Assembly: GCF_016545825.1 (NCBI RefSeq)
Contig: NC_052615.1
Location: 22,064,520-22,128,519 of the forward strand
Source: Eucalyptus grandis
Taxonomy: Eukaryota; Streptophyta; Magnoliopsida; Myrtales; Myrtaceae
DNA length: 64,000 nucleotides
Direction: 5' to 3'
Shown: positions 45,621-57,994 of the stretch, piece after piece
Layout of the letters: every line of letters starts with the position of its first letter
Position numbering within the stretch: the first letter of the stretch is position 1
Program-made: the position numbers and the translations under genes
Notes under the pieces: model-generated
The model's database searches: none
What the model saw: only the letters and a program-made list of their open reading frames with translations
Told to the model about the DNA's origin: nothing

Positions 45621-48400
45621 AAAATAATACTTAAAAAAAAAAAAAAAAAAAAGCGAACCGAACACTGACCTACTATATGATGCCCCAGAACATTATGCTC
45701 CATTTGTAACGCATAATTATTATTGGCATGCGAAAGCACAATAAAACATTCACATCTCATACAAGATAAACCCACAAGTTTAATGATTATACACGTGCCT
45801 CTTTTTATAAACATCAGATGATACTATCTTTATACAAGAACCAATCAAGACACAAATACATAAGTCTTGGAAAAGGTAAAGATCACCTGTCACCAACACT
45901 ATATTCTTCCGCCCAAAAGCTTGCCTGCATGATAGTCAAACTATACACTATAAATCGAAAACCTCGCCCATCGATATGTCGCCCTTGAAAACGAGGGACC
46001 ATCGAAACCCTAGGTCGTCTAACGTCTTCTAAACTTGGATTTAATAGGTGACCTACAGCTCCGTAGCTGCCACCTCCGTCGGCACCAATCCGGGGATTAA
46101 TCAGGAGTGATTCCAAGACTAATTGGTCTCGAATACATGCTCTCTCTGTATAAATTCAAACTAAGACACCATCTCTTGGATCCTGTTAAATTACCATTCA
46201 TTTTTAAGTCACGCATTCAACCATCGAAGGTAACTGATGGAGAGGCAAAGAGCGGCAAAGCAACGAGCGATAGAGCAACAGATGCAGAATCGCAATGGTG
46301 ACGGGGCCGAGCAGCAACGGAGGTGTTCTGCCAAGTAGACGACGGCGCGCCTGTGGCTGGGGGCAAAGTAGAGGGGTAGGGAGAGAAGCTTTTGTTCACC
46401 AAAAGCTAAGGATGACGGCGTGTTTTGTTCTTTCTCAGGTAACTGCAAATGGCGCAATTATCTCGACTGCAGAGGATCATTTTGTAGTATATCATTTTTT
46501 GTATATCAGTCTTAAACTATTTAGAAATTATGAATGAAGGTACTTCTCTCTTTTTTTTTTTTTTTTTTTTCTTCCGAGACATTAATGCCTTTCCCTAGTA
46601 GAGTAAACATCTATGCAGCACTGTTTGGGGCTACTGAAAAAGTGTCGCGATAATTAAAACTCGACGACACTCATTGCCAGCATCACGTAATAACTGTCAA
46701 ATTTAAAGGTTACAACAATTTGCAGTGTTCCAGCCAGTGATTATCAATGCGAAAGCGTAACCAAGAAAAGATTATCAATTTGAAAGCTCATCCATCGAGA
46801 GGCCTTGATGATATTTAGTAGGAATCAAGTTGATCGGCTCCACGTCACTTTGAGTTGGAAGGGATGTTAGACTTAGATATATTATTGCAATGATTGACAT
46901 CGCCAGCATAGGACATCAATCTTCGATTATTATTATTATTATTAAATAGGAGTGGATAAGGCAATAATATATTTTAGCTATAAATAAAGGCATCTACTGT
47001 CTATGAAAAGTACCACCTCCAATCTACACTACTGAACATCATATTTGATATTTTCTAACCTCAACGACACCGGCGATAGAAACCTGGCAAGAGACAAAAA
47101 TCCAAACTATGCCAGGTAACTTATGAGAGGTACTTCTGGAAAGGAGGATAAGAGAAGAAAACAAAACAAAACAGGAAACATAATATGTACACAACTCAAT
47201 GGGTACCATAATAAATGGTATATCCAGTATGTGTTCCTAGGTCTCTTTCTTTCTTTGAAATGTGATTGTTCAAATTGGTATCAAATGTGGATCACTATGT
47301 TGATGTTCGATATATGCACCGAGATTAGGCCATACGTACCAAGAGTGGGATCATGTTCTTGCCAAAGTGGATCGACCTTTTCTTCTTTTTTGTTTTGGTT
47401 GATAGTGGATCATCGGTTGGGAAGTGAGGTTAATAGGAGACCATAACCTCTCAGCACTTGGTTTGGATATTAGAAGAATTTGATTTAGGATTTGAAAGTC
47501 ACATGTTCAAATTCGACTAACATGCAAGCAACTTAATTATAGAGCTACCTGCACAACCAATAAATTTGAGCTTAACCGATTCATATGACTTGTAGGATGT
47601 TCTATGCGTCATTGTGCCTGTGCATTTGGATTCTGGGGAAAACAAAAAATAACATTAGACGAATCACATTTGAGGAGACAAAATCAAAGTAGATTAAAAA
47701 AAGTCGTTTCTTCTTCGTCTCTTTAGCACTTCCTTTTCCAAGTTCCGACCTCCAAGTTATAATCATATAATAGAAAGGACTTCTTCAATGCTTGTCAGCC
47801 CTATATTGTTAATGTGGTACACCCACTAAATGTGACGAATGTGCTCGTAGATTAGTTACTCTCTATGAAATATGATAAATATCACAAAAAGTGTTTTATC
47901 ACATTATCTCACGAATGAATTACAAAATTATTTGAGCATTTTAATCACGTTTTAGGAAGGGAGTGCGAACCGAAGCACAATGTTCTATGGCATAACAAAA
48001 AAATAATAAAGAACAACCGCATCACGGTACAAAACTCAATTGTTCTATGGTCTTTTGGGAGATCGGTTTCCCATTATATCTTTATATTATAGTACCCAAA
48101 TTTATTTTTCCATAGTTTTAATGCAAAATGTCGTATCAAGCAAATACTTGAGAATTTTCAATAAATAGTCATTTGTGCGGTACGTCAATTTATGTGGGGA
48201 ATTGATCTTCAAGACACCATAGAATAACCCATATAAAGCATAAGCGGAAGTCACGCTTGAATTATATGGATAGAGAACAAATAATCTCATGCAAGTTTTG
48301 AATGCTGGTGCGAAATATGCTTTCAAGGTTTTGACCTCAAAATTGTAAGAATAAGAGCTCCATAAAAGACCAACATGCAAAACTAGATATCTCACCCAGC
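45620..48400. other. Intergenic DNA, no gene seen
   Basis: Contains poly-A/T runs, an ATT microsatellite (about 46927-46945) and short frames only. A GC-richer patch at 46220-46440 has frames on both strands but no domain. Confidence 0.4.
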
Positions 48401-48425
48401 AAAATCATTTTCACCAAAGCCTGAA

Positions 48426-50085
48426 ATGGGAACTTCATTTCCAAACTCCAAAACCCTCTCCCTCTTTTCACTCCAAGCGTTGTTCACAGCTTCATTTTCT
48501 TCACCTTCCACAGCCTTTGCAAACGAAACCCTATCCCAGTGCCTCATAAGCCATTCCCAAGCTTCGCACCCAATAACCTCAGCCATATTATACACACCCG
48601 CAAACTCTTCTTACTCGACCGTTCTTCAATCTTACATACGAAACCTTAGGTTCAACAGCTCCGACACGCCAAAACCCACTCTTATCCTCACCGCACTCCA
48701 TGAGTCTCACGTGCAAGCAGCCATCGTTTGCGCCCGGAAGCTCTCGGTCCAGATGAAAATCCGAAGCGGAGGCCATTGCGCCCGGAAGCTCTCGGTCCAG
48801 ATGAAAATCCGAAGCGGAGGCCATGACTTCGAGGGCATATCCTACGTCTCCATCTCCTCGCCTTTCTTCATCCTTGACATGATCAATTTCCGCTCAGTCG
48901 ACGTGGACATTGAGACCGAGACCGCGTGGGTCCAGGCGGGGCCATCCTCGGTGAGGTCTACTACGGGATCGCTGCGAAGAGCAAGGTCCATGGCTTCCCT
49001 GCCGGGGTTTGCCCCATGGTGGGCATCGGTGGCCACCTCAGTGGCGGCGGTTATGGCAACATGATGAGGAAGTATGGGCTCTCCGTTGACAACATAGTGG
49101 ACGCGTGCATGATCAACGTCAAGGGGAAAATTTTGGATAGGGAATCCATGGGAGAAGACCTCTTTTGGGCCATAAGAGGCGGCGGTGGAGCAAGCTTTGG
49201 CGTCATCCTCGCGTACAAGATCAACCTCGTCCATGTCCCCGAGATGGTAACTGTCTTCCGCATCCAGAGGACGCGGGAGCAAAATGCGACTGCGGTCGTG
49301 TACCAATGGGAACAAGTGGCGCACAAGCTGCATGAGGATCTCTTCATAAGGCTGGTCATGGACGTGGTTGCCGGAAAAAACACAGGAGAGAAAACAGTAA
49401 GAGCCAGGTTCATCGCACTTTTCCTTGGAGACGCTCAAAGGCTTCTTTCCATGATTAGCGATGGTTTTCCCGAGCTAGGCTTGCGAAGTTCGGATTGCAT
49501 CGAAATGAGTTGGGTCGAGTCCACCCTTTACTGGATGAATTTCCCGATTGGGACTCCAGTCGATGCTTTACTATCCCGCGCGCCGAAAGGCTTGATGCAT
49601 TTGAAGAGAAAATCCGACTACGTGAGGCATATCATATCGAAGGACGAGTTGGAGCTCCTTTGGAAGAGGATGATCGATCTCGAAAGGCCGATCTTGACCT
49701 TCAACCCTTACGGAGGCAAGATGGGCAAGATTCCCACGACCGAGACCCCATTTCCGCATAGAGCCGGCAACTATGGAAGGTCCAGTACGCGACAAATTGG
49801 CACGAGGAAGGGCACGAAGCGGCTCAACACAACATCGAGCTGACGAGGAAACTCTATAATTACATGACGCCCTTTGTGTCGAAGAACCCGAGGGCAGCTT
49901 TCTTGAATTACAGGGACCTTGATTTGGGGGTTAACCACAATGGAGATGAGAGCTACGAGGAAGCGAAAGTGTACGGGGTCAGGTACTTCAAAGGCAATTT
50001 CAACAGGTTGGTGAAGATAAAGACCAAAGTCGATCCCGGCAATTTCTTCAGAAATGAGCAGAGCATTCCGGTTCTTCCCCGGTAA
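48426..50085 (+). pseudogene. Berberine-bridge-enzyme-like FAD oxidase, frameshifted
   Basis: Intronless, as usual for this plant family of secreted or vacuolar FAD-linked oxidases. The N-terminus has a moderately hydrophobic leader. The FAD-binding region contains RSGGHDFEG, whose His normally bonds covalently to FAD, and GVCPMVGIGGHLSGGG, whose Cys (codon 49010-49012) is the second attachment point. The C-terminal BBE segment ends YFKGNFNRLVKIKTKVDP...FF. Two single-base deletions break it: one in the G run at 48938-48941, one at about 49770-49774. Three long open segments otherwise cover the whole protein. A perfect 48-bp tandem duplication repeats the flavin His motif. It is either a very young pseudogene or an intact gene with assembly errors. 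AATAAA follows at about 50107. Confidence 0.88.
48729..48824 (+). repeat. 48-bp perfect tandem duplication in BBE-like gene
   Basis: Units 48729-48776 and 48777-48824 are identical. The duplication is in frame and adds a second 16-residue CARKLSVQMKIRSGGH, so two candidate flavinylation histidines (about residues 117 and 133) occur in tandem. Confidence 0.95.
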
Positions 50086-50279
50086 GAAAAAAGTGAAGTG
50101 CCCAAACAAATAAATCATCGAACTTCTCTTGGTCCTCCTTATGGATTCTTCACTAGTTCAGTGGATTTTAAGTTTGTATGGTGAACACAGCAGAACGTGT
50201 GAATGTGAATTAAGAGAGTGGAAATGGGGTTCATTCTTCTTTCTTGTGCTTTCTCCCACTTTTATTTGCTAGTAATTAT

Positions 50280-50780
50280 AGCGCGTAGAATTTGTGTAAA
50301 GGAAATTTTACACAAACGGTCTCATACACCATTGTTTTGAGAGAATTGATGACTACAATTCTCATAAGCCTTGCTCAAGGCCAGCGAGTTCAACCCTTGC
50401 CAAATATTGGCGATGGGGTACCACCAACCTCGAGCGACCTCACCCCTACAACGCAAGCCTCGCTTGGAGAGTGAGGTCGGCTCTCGCCAAATCCGATAAG
50501 GGAGAGCCTCGCTGGCCTTGTTTGTGGCCAATTGCCGGCCATCAAGAAGGCCAACGACTATGGAAGAAGAAAGAAAAAATAAAGAAAAAAAAGTAAAGAA
50601 AAAATTATATATATATATAAAATCATAAAAACAATGAAAACTTATAAAAATTGTCCACAACAGTACCAACGACGTCACATAGGATGGTTGGCATTCATAT
50701 CAGTAATTTCCAACCAAAATTGACCAGACAATCTATATTAGCAAATTTATTTGATAAGATATTGGATTTGGAAATGCTAT
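50280..50780. mobile_element. Degenerate TIR-family element
   Basis: The GC-rich middle (GCCAGCGAG...GCCTCGCTGGCC) and following purine-rich tract match the architecture of the element at 16775. The terminal repeats are not clear. Confidence 0.35.
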
Positions 50781-51355
50781 CATATAGAGAGAAACTTCGT
50801 AAGACACGTGTCTAAACAATAGCACCAAGGGGACGAAAACGATGAAAAAAAGAACCAAACCTTAATATCTTCGCATTTGATCTTTGATTCTGTCTTGGAA
50901 ATGAATGCCCTTCTCTCTATTTTTGTTGGCAATAAATGTTGATTCAGAGTGGGTGCTGCACATCATGTATTATTGTAAAATAATATGTCATTTACTCCAT
51001 TGCACATGCATGATTCATGAATAGGAGTGCCCGCCCAGCCTTGCCGGCTCATCTGAGACCCCTAATATCCCAGGGCATTCATCGCCATCGTTAATGTCTA
51101 CTCCATACAACAAACCTTCTCACTTGCCCCTCAAATTTAAACCGCGAATCCAAGACAGAGTGCACGCCAAAAAAAAAAAAAAAAAAAATGCAAAATGTCC
51201 CTGTGTTATTGGAAAATTTTCTCATTCTTGGCCAATGATGATTCATTAATGAAAGGATCACCCTCGTTTTTTTCCAATTCAATGAACATCTTGTATAGTA
51301 ACTAAAAAGCTCAATTGCTTCACGGATAATCGCTAGTGATCAAAACATCCATCAC
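50780..51355. other. Intergenic DNA, no gene seen
   Basis: Short frames only, plus a poly-A run at about 51171-51188. It may include more of the hAT remnant that lies to its right. Confidence 0.35.
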
Positions 51356-51359
51356 ATTG

Positions 51360-51740
51360 CTAAAAGGGTAAAGCATCGACACACCCCTCTTTGCATCCAT
51401 TTTTCAACACATTGTACGTTGAATTCCACCTCGTTCTTATATTAAGAGGAAATCTTTCATTTTGCATTCCCTGTGCCATGTATAGGTTCTCTAACCATTG
51501 ATGCCTAAGTGTAGTGGTTCTAATGTATTGGACTCGCTCATGTATGTTGGTCAAAGAATCCGTAAAATTGGTGGAGACTGTCTTGCAATACAAGTTAATT
51601 CAGTGGCGCATGGGAAAAAAATCAATCGTAGTTGTTGGACCAGACTCCGAATTGGGAAGGTGTTCACATGCTAACATTGTTTGGTGTAATGCTAAAGATT
51701 TTATCGAAGATATCAAACGCAACAACAGCCACATTTTGGG
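51360..51740 (-). pseudogene. hAT-family transposase remnant
   Basis: The minus-strand frame at 51360-51593 contains RTRWNSTYNVL, a conserved hAT (RICESLEEPER/Ac-like) transposase motif. It is preceded by FTDSLTNIHERVQYIRTTTLR, which fits the segment between the LNLIV and TRWNST motifs. Upstream, in another phase, DKIFSITPNNVS resembles the KI.SITLDNAS block. Stops and phase changes show it is a dead fragment. No terminal repeats were found. Confidence 0.6.
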
Positions 51741-51779
51741 AATCATGCAAGAATACTAACTTTTTAAAATTTATGAACT

Positions 51780-53260
51780 TAGTGACATAATTCCCGTTTC
51801 TTATTGACCCAGTGGCCAACAAAGACATAATAAGCATAATTTGTAGGGCTAGTTCATAAACCAGAAGTAAAAGAGAGCCAACGACGCCATTTTCTCTTTA
51901 TATAGTGATTTGCAGCTTCTAGTGTTTGTTCCCCACGAAATGGCTCTGAATTGTGATTCTAAAGTTGTGTGCCTATGATGTACCAAGCGGCAATCTTTTG
52001 TGAAGCCAAAAGGTTGCTTGGTGGCAAGACTGATATTGGCTAATAGTATCACTTAGAGGGAGTGAATAGATGATTTTAAGAAACTTGACAAAATACTACG
52101 AAATTAAAATTGTCAAGTTTGATATAAGCATGACCTAATAAAACAGAGTATTGATATAAGCAAAATATGGTTATATTAAGCAGTGCAATGTGCTTCCATC
52201 GTCAATAATGAATATAAGTAGAGATAAAGAACGATGCACTCTGAACCTTTATAGTGGTTTGGCTTGGTGTAAGTTTACACTCACTTTCCCAAACTAATAG
52301 CCTACTAACTGGATTCCACTAGTAATATTAGTGTAGTTTTACTACATTATAACACTTATACTCAAACACTTCTCCTTGAAGCTAGTGCTACTTATACTCA
52401 ATCAAATTGACTAAGCACATACTATAAAACTATTAGCACTTCTTGAAAGGTTACAATTTTAGTGCTCTCAAAAGATAATGCAAGAATGTAAGTTTTTTTT
52501 TTTTAATTTGGATTTTTGAACACTTGATCAATCTGTCTCTTTGGCATCTTTTATACTCCTCAACATTCAATCTTTCTATTGGACAATTTTCAAGAGGATG
52601 AATCTCCAAACTAATGATGATTGATGAGTAGATCAATTTAGCCGTTGGAGTCAATAAATCTTCAGTTTCCATAGATTTGGTCACCCATATAATCAAATAT
52701 TCGATTTCCAAAATTAGAATAGCTTGGCTATGGAAAAATCTTGTCTTTAGATAATTGTCAATCAATCAAGATATCATGTGTAATTGATTTCTTTCATGTG
52801 GATGATCTTTCAGATTGATAATCAATCACTTTCTTCTAAATTAGGAATCCATACCAAATCATAAGTTGTCAAAGAAGACCATAACTTATCTTGGAATATT
52901 AATCTTGAAATACACGATAAGATTGTTGTCGCAGGTAGTGTAGTTGCTCCACTTATATCAATAGTTGTTGGTTATATCCAGTTTCCTGATGATATCATAT
53001 TCTACTTATATGAGGCTTCTGTTTAGGTTAGACTTCTTGGTTGTATTAAATTGCTTCTCATTAGGCACTTCAAGTATGATAATGATGAAGATTATGTAGA
53101 TTGTTCACCTTGGTGCCTCCAAATCTTTATGAACTTTCCATTTTTCAAACTTGTTCACTTAGGTTCTTTTAGCTGTTCAAAATCTTTCAACTTATTAGTA
53201 CACCAAAGTTCCTTTTATACGGATATTACTTGAAACATAAATAACCCATGCATATATCAA
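51780..53260. other. Repeat-like AT-rich DNA
   Basis: No gene. The stretch near 52240-52360 (TTTATAGTGGTTTGGCTTGGTG...CTAACTGGATTCCACTA) reads like an old LTR of a plant copia element, but I could not pair it. Confidence 0.3.
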
Positions 53261-53696
53261 GATCGTAATACACTATGGATTGTTTTTTTTTTTTTTTAAT
53301 TTTTTAAATATATTAGGAGACTTTCTCAACAATGACATAATATGCCAAGTACTTAGAATGGGCTTCTTTTTTGTGCCATTGTTTGTACTTGAAGAACTCA
53401 AACCCTGCTTCCTCAAGTCAACACGGATGCCTCCACAAATGGCACACCCCCACTTGAACATTCGCCTTTTAATACACCCTACTACGTATTGTTCAAACGC
53501 CCTTCTTGATACCATTATTGATCTCAAGCCGGAATACACTCCAGACACGGGATGTTCTTCTTTGCTTAGGCGAAACCATAGTTGCTTGGGGGTTTTGTTC
53601 AGGGGTGGGGTATCGTCCGAGGAAGCGTCTTGGCAAGTAGTGGCTTTTAGCTTTTGCCCCTACAATTTCTCCCAATTGGCAAGTGGTGGTTTACTG

Positions 53697-54316
53697 ATTG
53701 GAATGAAGTCGGACTAATGAAATCCGATGGAGCAACGGCTTGGCGATTTGAAAAGATAAAATGGCTTCTGTGTGCTTTACTGATTGGAATCGGAGTATGT
53801 AGCAGAGTTCTAAATGAGGTCGTCGTTCTTCGAGTTCCTCGGCCACGAACCAGGGCAGAGCAGAACTGGGAATGCGTGGCTTCAAAATGGCAGGACCTGC
53901 GTTATTCTTATAGGCATTTCGTCAAATAAGTTATGGGCGTGGACTGAGAGGAAGGTATCGACCACTTTAGGACTTGAACTCGCATACAGACTCGAAGGAA
54001 ATCACTCAGAAATGTTTGAAACTAACAAAATCTACTTATTCAGATCCGATGCGAGCAAGAACTGGGGAAACCGAGTCTCAGCTTCCGCTTCACTTAAAAC
54101 AGGGGAGAACCGGGATAGGACATTACCTGACAAATGAAATCCGATAGAGCAAACGGCTTGGCGATTTGAAAGGATAAAATGGCTACCCTGTGCTTTACTG
54201 ATAGAAATCGGAGCGTGTAGTGGAGTTCTGGATGAGGTCGTTGTTCTTCGAGTTCCTCAGCCACGAAACAGGGCAGAGCAGAACCGGGAATGCGTGGCTT
54301 GCGAATGGCGAGGACA
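53697..54316. repeat. Direct repeat pair, ~185 bp, about 415 bp apart
   Basis: Copies at about 53717-53896 and 54135-54316 share AAATCCGAT(G/A)GAGC...GGCTTGGCGATTTGAAA through GGGAATGCGTGGCTT, with an estimated 85-90% identity. The intervening DNA is unique. Minus-strand frames here (54257-54574) are rich in Ser, Arg, His and Pro, and could be the 5' end of a lost gene. Confidence 0.75.
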
Positions 54317-54532
54317 GGGGGCTACGGCGACTGACGGCGTCGGAGGAGAGTGTTGGAAAATTTCTTTGAAGCGATGGCGGGGTTTCAATCCCCGGAAGAG
54401 GGAACGAAGGCCTTTACTCCAACTCCTCCGAGAATGAAATCCAAGAATGGTGATACGATTTCCAGGAGTGGAGTTGAAATACAATGATGATTGAAGGTGG
54501 TGTGGACACGGCATTTTAGTGAAACGGAAATC

Positions 54533-54803
54533 GGTACGAAGGGTCGATCCTTCCAATTTTTCTCCTCTCTTCATATGCCCTCTGCGGCTTTCCCCGGCCC
54601 CCTACTCGAGAATGCCCCACTTAAAAAATAGAGAAATTGGTCAATTTTCAAATAGTTAGGGACTAAATAGAACATTAGATGATTAGATGAAAGTTCAGGG
54701 ATCAAATTGAGCAAATTGATACGAAGGGTCGATCCTTCCATTTTTTCTCCTCTCTTCACCTTTTATGTTGCGTTCCTCAGCCCCCTACTCAAGAATGCCC
54801 CTC
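54533..54803. repeat. Second direct repeat pair, ~80 bp
   Basis: TACGAAGGGTCGATCCTTCCA...TCTCCTCTCTTCA...CCCCCTACTC(G/A)AGAATGCCCC occurs at about 54536-54615 and 54720-54801, close to the first pair. Confidence 0.8.
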
Positions 54804-54809
54804 ACATGC

Positions 54810-55730
54810 ACATCTCAACGAACGAATCTTTCCTTTTCCCCATGCCTACCCAGTGTATCCACGTTGAATTCGCCTGACTCGACCTTTTCTAAAAGCCAAG
54901 CCTCCCTCCTACTCTCGCGCGCGCTTGCGTCTTTGCGTTAGAAGATTTCCCAGACAGTCGGTGAAGAGGAAGAAAGACCAGACGGCCAAGGAAGAAAAGA
55001 AAAAGGCCAGGAAGAGAGGCGGGCCTTCATCATCATCCCCTTTAACCAATTCTTAGTACTGGGTTCAAGGGTTAATTACTTCTGGATTCTTTGGGCAGAA
55101 AATAGAAAGTTTGGGCATGGGTCATGTGAACTCACTACTTAGGTTGAAAGCGAATTTGGGCCCATCTCCTTTTGTGGATAGTCCAATCAATTAATAAGCC
55201 TGGGACGTGTGAATTGATCTACATATACGTGCGTGCATGTATATATATAAACACTTGATCGATGAGCAAAATTCAGGTGTCAACACCAGCCTCCACACCC
55301 TTACCAAGATTTAGCAATTAGAGTGACAACTGATGAGAGATCACATAATGCCATAAAGAAGATCCCTTGTGAAATGATATGTCAAAACAAGTTAAAATCA
55401 AGGAAAGCAATGCAGATCATTACCATTCTTGCGGAAATCTATTCATTCGTGAGAGAATTCCAAGAGGCAAATGAAGTGAGGAAGTAAAAGCAACATGAGG
55501 GTTAAGAGGTTCACATGCAAGAAATACAAAAGACATCTAGCAAAACAAAGAGACATAAGAATCTTGAAGAGTAGGATCATGCTCACCATTTAAGGTAGGA
55601 GAATCTTGAAAAGTTGAAAAGTTGAATCACGTAATGTTCACCATTTAAGTTAGGGTTAATGTTACCCAAAAGAAAAAAAATAACAAACTCCACCTAATGT
55701 GACACAAACACTTCTAATTTTATTTTTTTT
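54810..55730. other. Intergenic DNA, no gene seen
   Basis: No long frame or recognisable motif on either strand. Confidence 0.4.
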
Positions 55731-55732
55731 TA

Positions 55733-55957
55733 TTACTAAAAATCTTAAACTTGCCCATTGCAACATAAATATCTATAACTTTTTTCCTTTTGTCATAAAA
55801 AACCTTAAACTTAAACCAATATGACAAATATACACGTGGATAAAACTAAAACAGACAGTATATATTTGGGTTTTTTCATGTTATGGTTCTTTATGACAAA
55901 AAAAAAAAATAAAGCTTAAAGTACTTGTATCACAATGGGTATAATTTAGGATTTTTT
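55733..55957. mobile_element. Small MITE with long inverted ends
   Basis: The left arm TTACTAAAAATCTTAAACTTGCCCATTGCAAC is matched in inverse by the right arm TATCACAATGGGTATAATTTAGGATTTTTTT. About 220 bp, could fold as a hairpin, no coding capacity. Confidence 0.6.
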
Positions 55958-56908
55958 TTTGTATTTGCCCTTTAAGTTAACCTTGTTATCGTTGATTGCT
56001 TACGACAATTAACAAACATTATCAATATTAGGCAAACAACCTCCTTCCGTGTACGCAAGATAGATGCGATATACCATCAATCTACGAAAAAGACAATTCT
56101 GGATCCACTAAGACAGTGGCACCGAAAGGCATCACTCCTGTATTCTCTATTCATCGCGAAAGTTGTCCGTCTAGAAAGTTTAATTTGTCCCGCAAGACAA
56201 ACCGTAAGATTTCTGAATTATTACGTCAGAAAAAGAGGCATCCAAAGGTGTCTCTGGCTTAAGAAGAGCTCCTACACAGATGACTACATCCAGTCTCGTG
56301 GAAAGCACATGAGCTGAGCCAATTTGTAACGACATAATCGCCTTTTCCGATGTTGAAGTCGCAGATAATTCCATTGTTTGATCGCGCAGAGAGCTTCGTC
56401 ACCGCTCAGATCTCAACAAAAGAATTCAGAACTGCACCCCCAACCAAAACCGACAAAACCAAATTCGTCAGATGGTTCGACAGATCGCAGTCCAACACTT
56501 CTCCGAAGTTACGGCAAAACCATAGGATTCAACTCTTTACAGTTACCTTACGACTACAGCCCAGACGACTACAGCAAATTTTGCATGCCTAAGAAATATT
56601 TGGGGGCAAGGGGACATACAACCTCTTCAGGCGTGTCATTACAAGAATCTGTCCCATGAAGGGTAAGAGAGGTGAAGAGAAGCTTTACAATCATGAAGTG
56701 CCCCCACAAAGACTCCGTCTAACATGTTACACAATCAACTCTTTCCTATATGTGCGTCGCCTAACCATTGTTGTGCTTCACGCTAGTGGCTATCACTAAT
56801 CACTGAATGCTCACATATCTTTACGAGAAAGACCAAGGAAATGCACATCCTATTCACCAGTTGTGCCACCCTTTTATTCCTCCTGCCAATTGGAGACTTT
56901 ACTAACAG

Positions 56909-57994
56909 CTACTTGATTGTGATGTAACGGTTGGTTCCGTGCTTGGCCCAGTGGTCCTTTAGATCCACAGGACTTGAGAGGTCATAGCCTTCTGCTGCAA
57001 GGCGGCTCAGCAGCTTGCCAAAAGCACTTCCACTCATTTTCCGGCCACCAACTCGAGCGTGGCGCTTGTTTGGCACAGCCGGTAGGGGATACATAGAGAT
57101 GGTGGTCGTGCAACATGAAGACTGCCAACCCCCATTGCCCCATTTATAGCATTGCCTTGCAATTCCAGTGCATGAGCACACAGGGGAAGGCATGGTCGAA
57201 TCATCAAAAGCTACCTGGTTTAGCCCTAGGTCCTGACCCTTCCAATCAGACTTTGGCACTCCAAATGGCTTGTTATAACCATCATCTCCGTTCAAGAGCT
57301 TATTCAGGTCATCAGTTTCCCTTTTGACCTTCTTAGGAGTTTTTGGAGCTTTCTTACTAGTTGACATTGCCTTGGCCTCTTTCGTCCGTTTCGTCTGCCG
57401 TGATCTTGTTGCCTCAGATGCAACCGGGGATATTGGCAGGGCATCACTTGGGTGCATATCTCTGGTGCCATAAGCAGCTTCACTCATGCTGGACACATGA
57501 TGCACTTGCTGCTGTGGATGGTGCATGTGCTTCACGCCTCGAGAAATCTGACATCCTGGGGGACACGAGGAAATGTTACCACTAGTCAAGGAGTTTTCTC
57601 GATACTGAAGAGTTGCAATGGCATTGTCTCGTTCTAAATAAGCGTTATTTCTTTCAGCAATAGCCATATCTCTTTGATGAAACGCTATGTCCCGCTCTGC
57701 AATTGCTGCCTTTTTCTCAGAAAGGGCTAAATTCCTTTCTTGAAGAGCTGCATCTCTCTCCGCCATAATACCCATTATCTGCTTCATTGAAGGCTGATGT
57801 TGCATCAACCACTGCAATGTAAAGCAGATGACTGAGTAGAAGCACCAAGCTTGCAAAGCCCTTTTTTTCAGTAGAAGAGCCCAATTCATTATAAAAGAGG
57901 CATCATGAAGGTTTGCTTTCAATACCTGGCTCTGAGCATTTTTATAATGATCAGCTTTGTGTCTTCCATTTTCGCGATGCCCACCATCATCCAT
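56909..57994 (-). CDS. BPC: Class II BASIC PENTACYSTEINE (BBR/BPC) transcription factor
   Basis: Plant nuclear factor that binds GAGA repeats and helps recruit Polycomb complexes (family knowledge). Start ATG at 57992-57994 (minus). Proposed exons are 57994-57926 and 57811-56909, giving 323 residues. The intervening 114 bp has GT-AG signals but also stays open, so an unspliced form would be 361 residues. Order: [12 protein letters not shown]-terminus; [13 protein letters not shown] followed by an Ala/Glu coiled coil with repeated AERD/ERN units; a basic Lys-rich linker ([12 protein letters not shown]), likely nuclear localisation; then the C-terminal DNA-binding domain with its five cysteines (CSC, QC, CC), [22 protein letters not shown] and [10 protein letters not shown]. 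The [19 protein letters not shown] signature marks class II (BPC4-6 group). Poly(A) signal AATAAA lies about 35 nt after the stop. Confidence 0.93.
   Translation of the reverse strand: MDDGGHRENGRHKADHYKNAQSQVLKANLHDASFIMNWALLLKKRALQAWCFYSVICFTLQWLMQHQPSMKQIMGIMAERDAALQERNLALSEKKAAIAERDIAFHQRDMAIAERNNAYLERDNAIATLQYRENSLTSGNISSCPPGCQISRGVKHMHHPQQQVHHVSSMSEAAYGTRDMHPSDALPISPVASEATRSRQTKRTKEAKAMSTSKKAPKTPKKVKRETDDLNKLLNGDDGYNKPFGVPKSDWKGQDLGLNQVAFDDSTMPSPVCSCTGIARQCYKWGNGGWQSSCCTTTISMYPLPAVPNKRHARVGGRKMSGSAFGKLLSRLAAEGYDLSSPVDLKDHWAKHGTNRYITIK
57812..57925 (-). other. 114-bp frame-preserving intron (exitron-like) in BPC
   Basis: On the minus strand, CCAG|GTATTG at the donor and TTTACATTGCAG|TGG at the acceptor. 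The segment is 38 codons with no stop and encodes a hydrophobic stretch. Its removal joins NAQSQ to WLMQHQ, the usual family sequence. Confidence 0.75.

Noticed and set aside
48842..49438. 198-codon minus frame
   Set aside because: It is antisense to the BBE-like gene, whose conserved motifs define the real strand.
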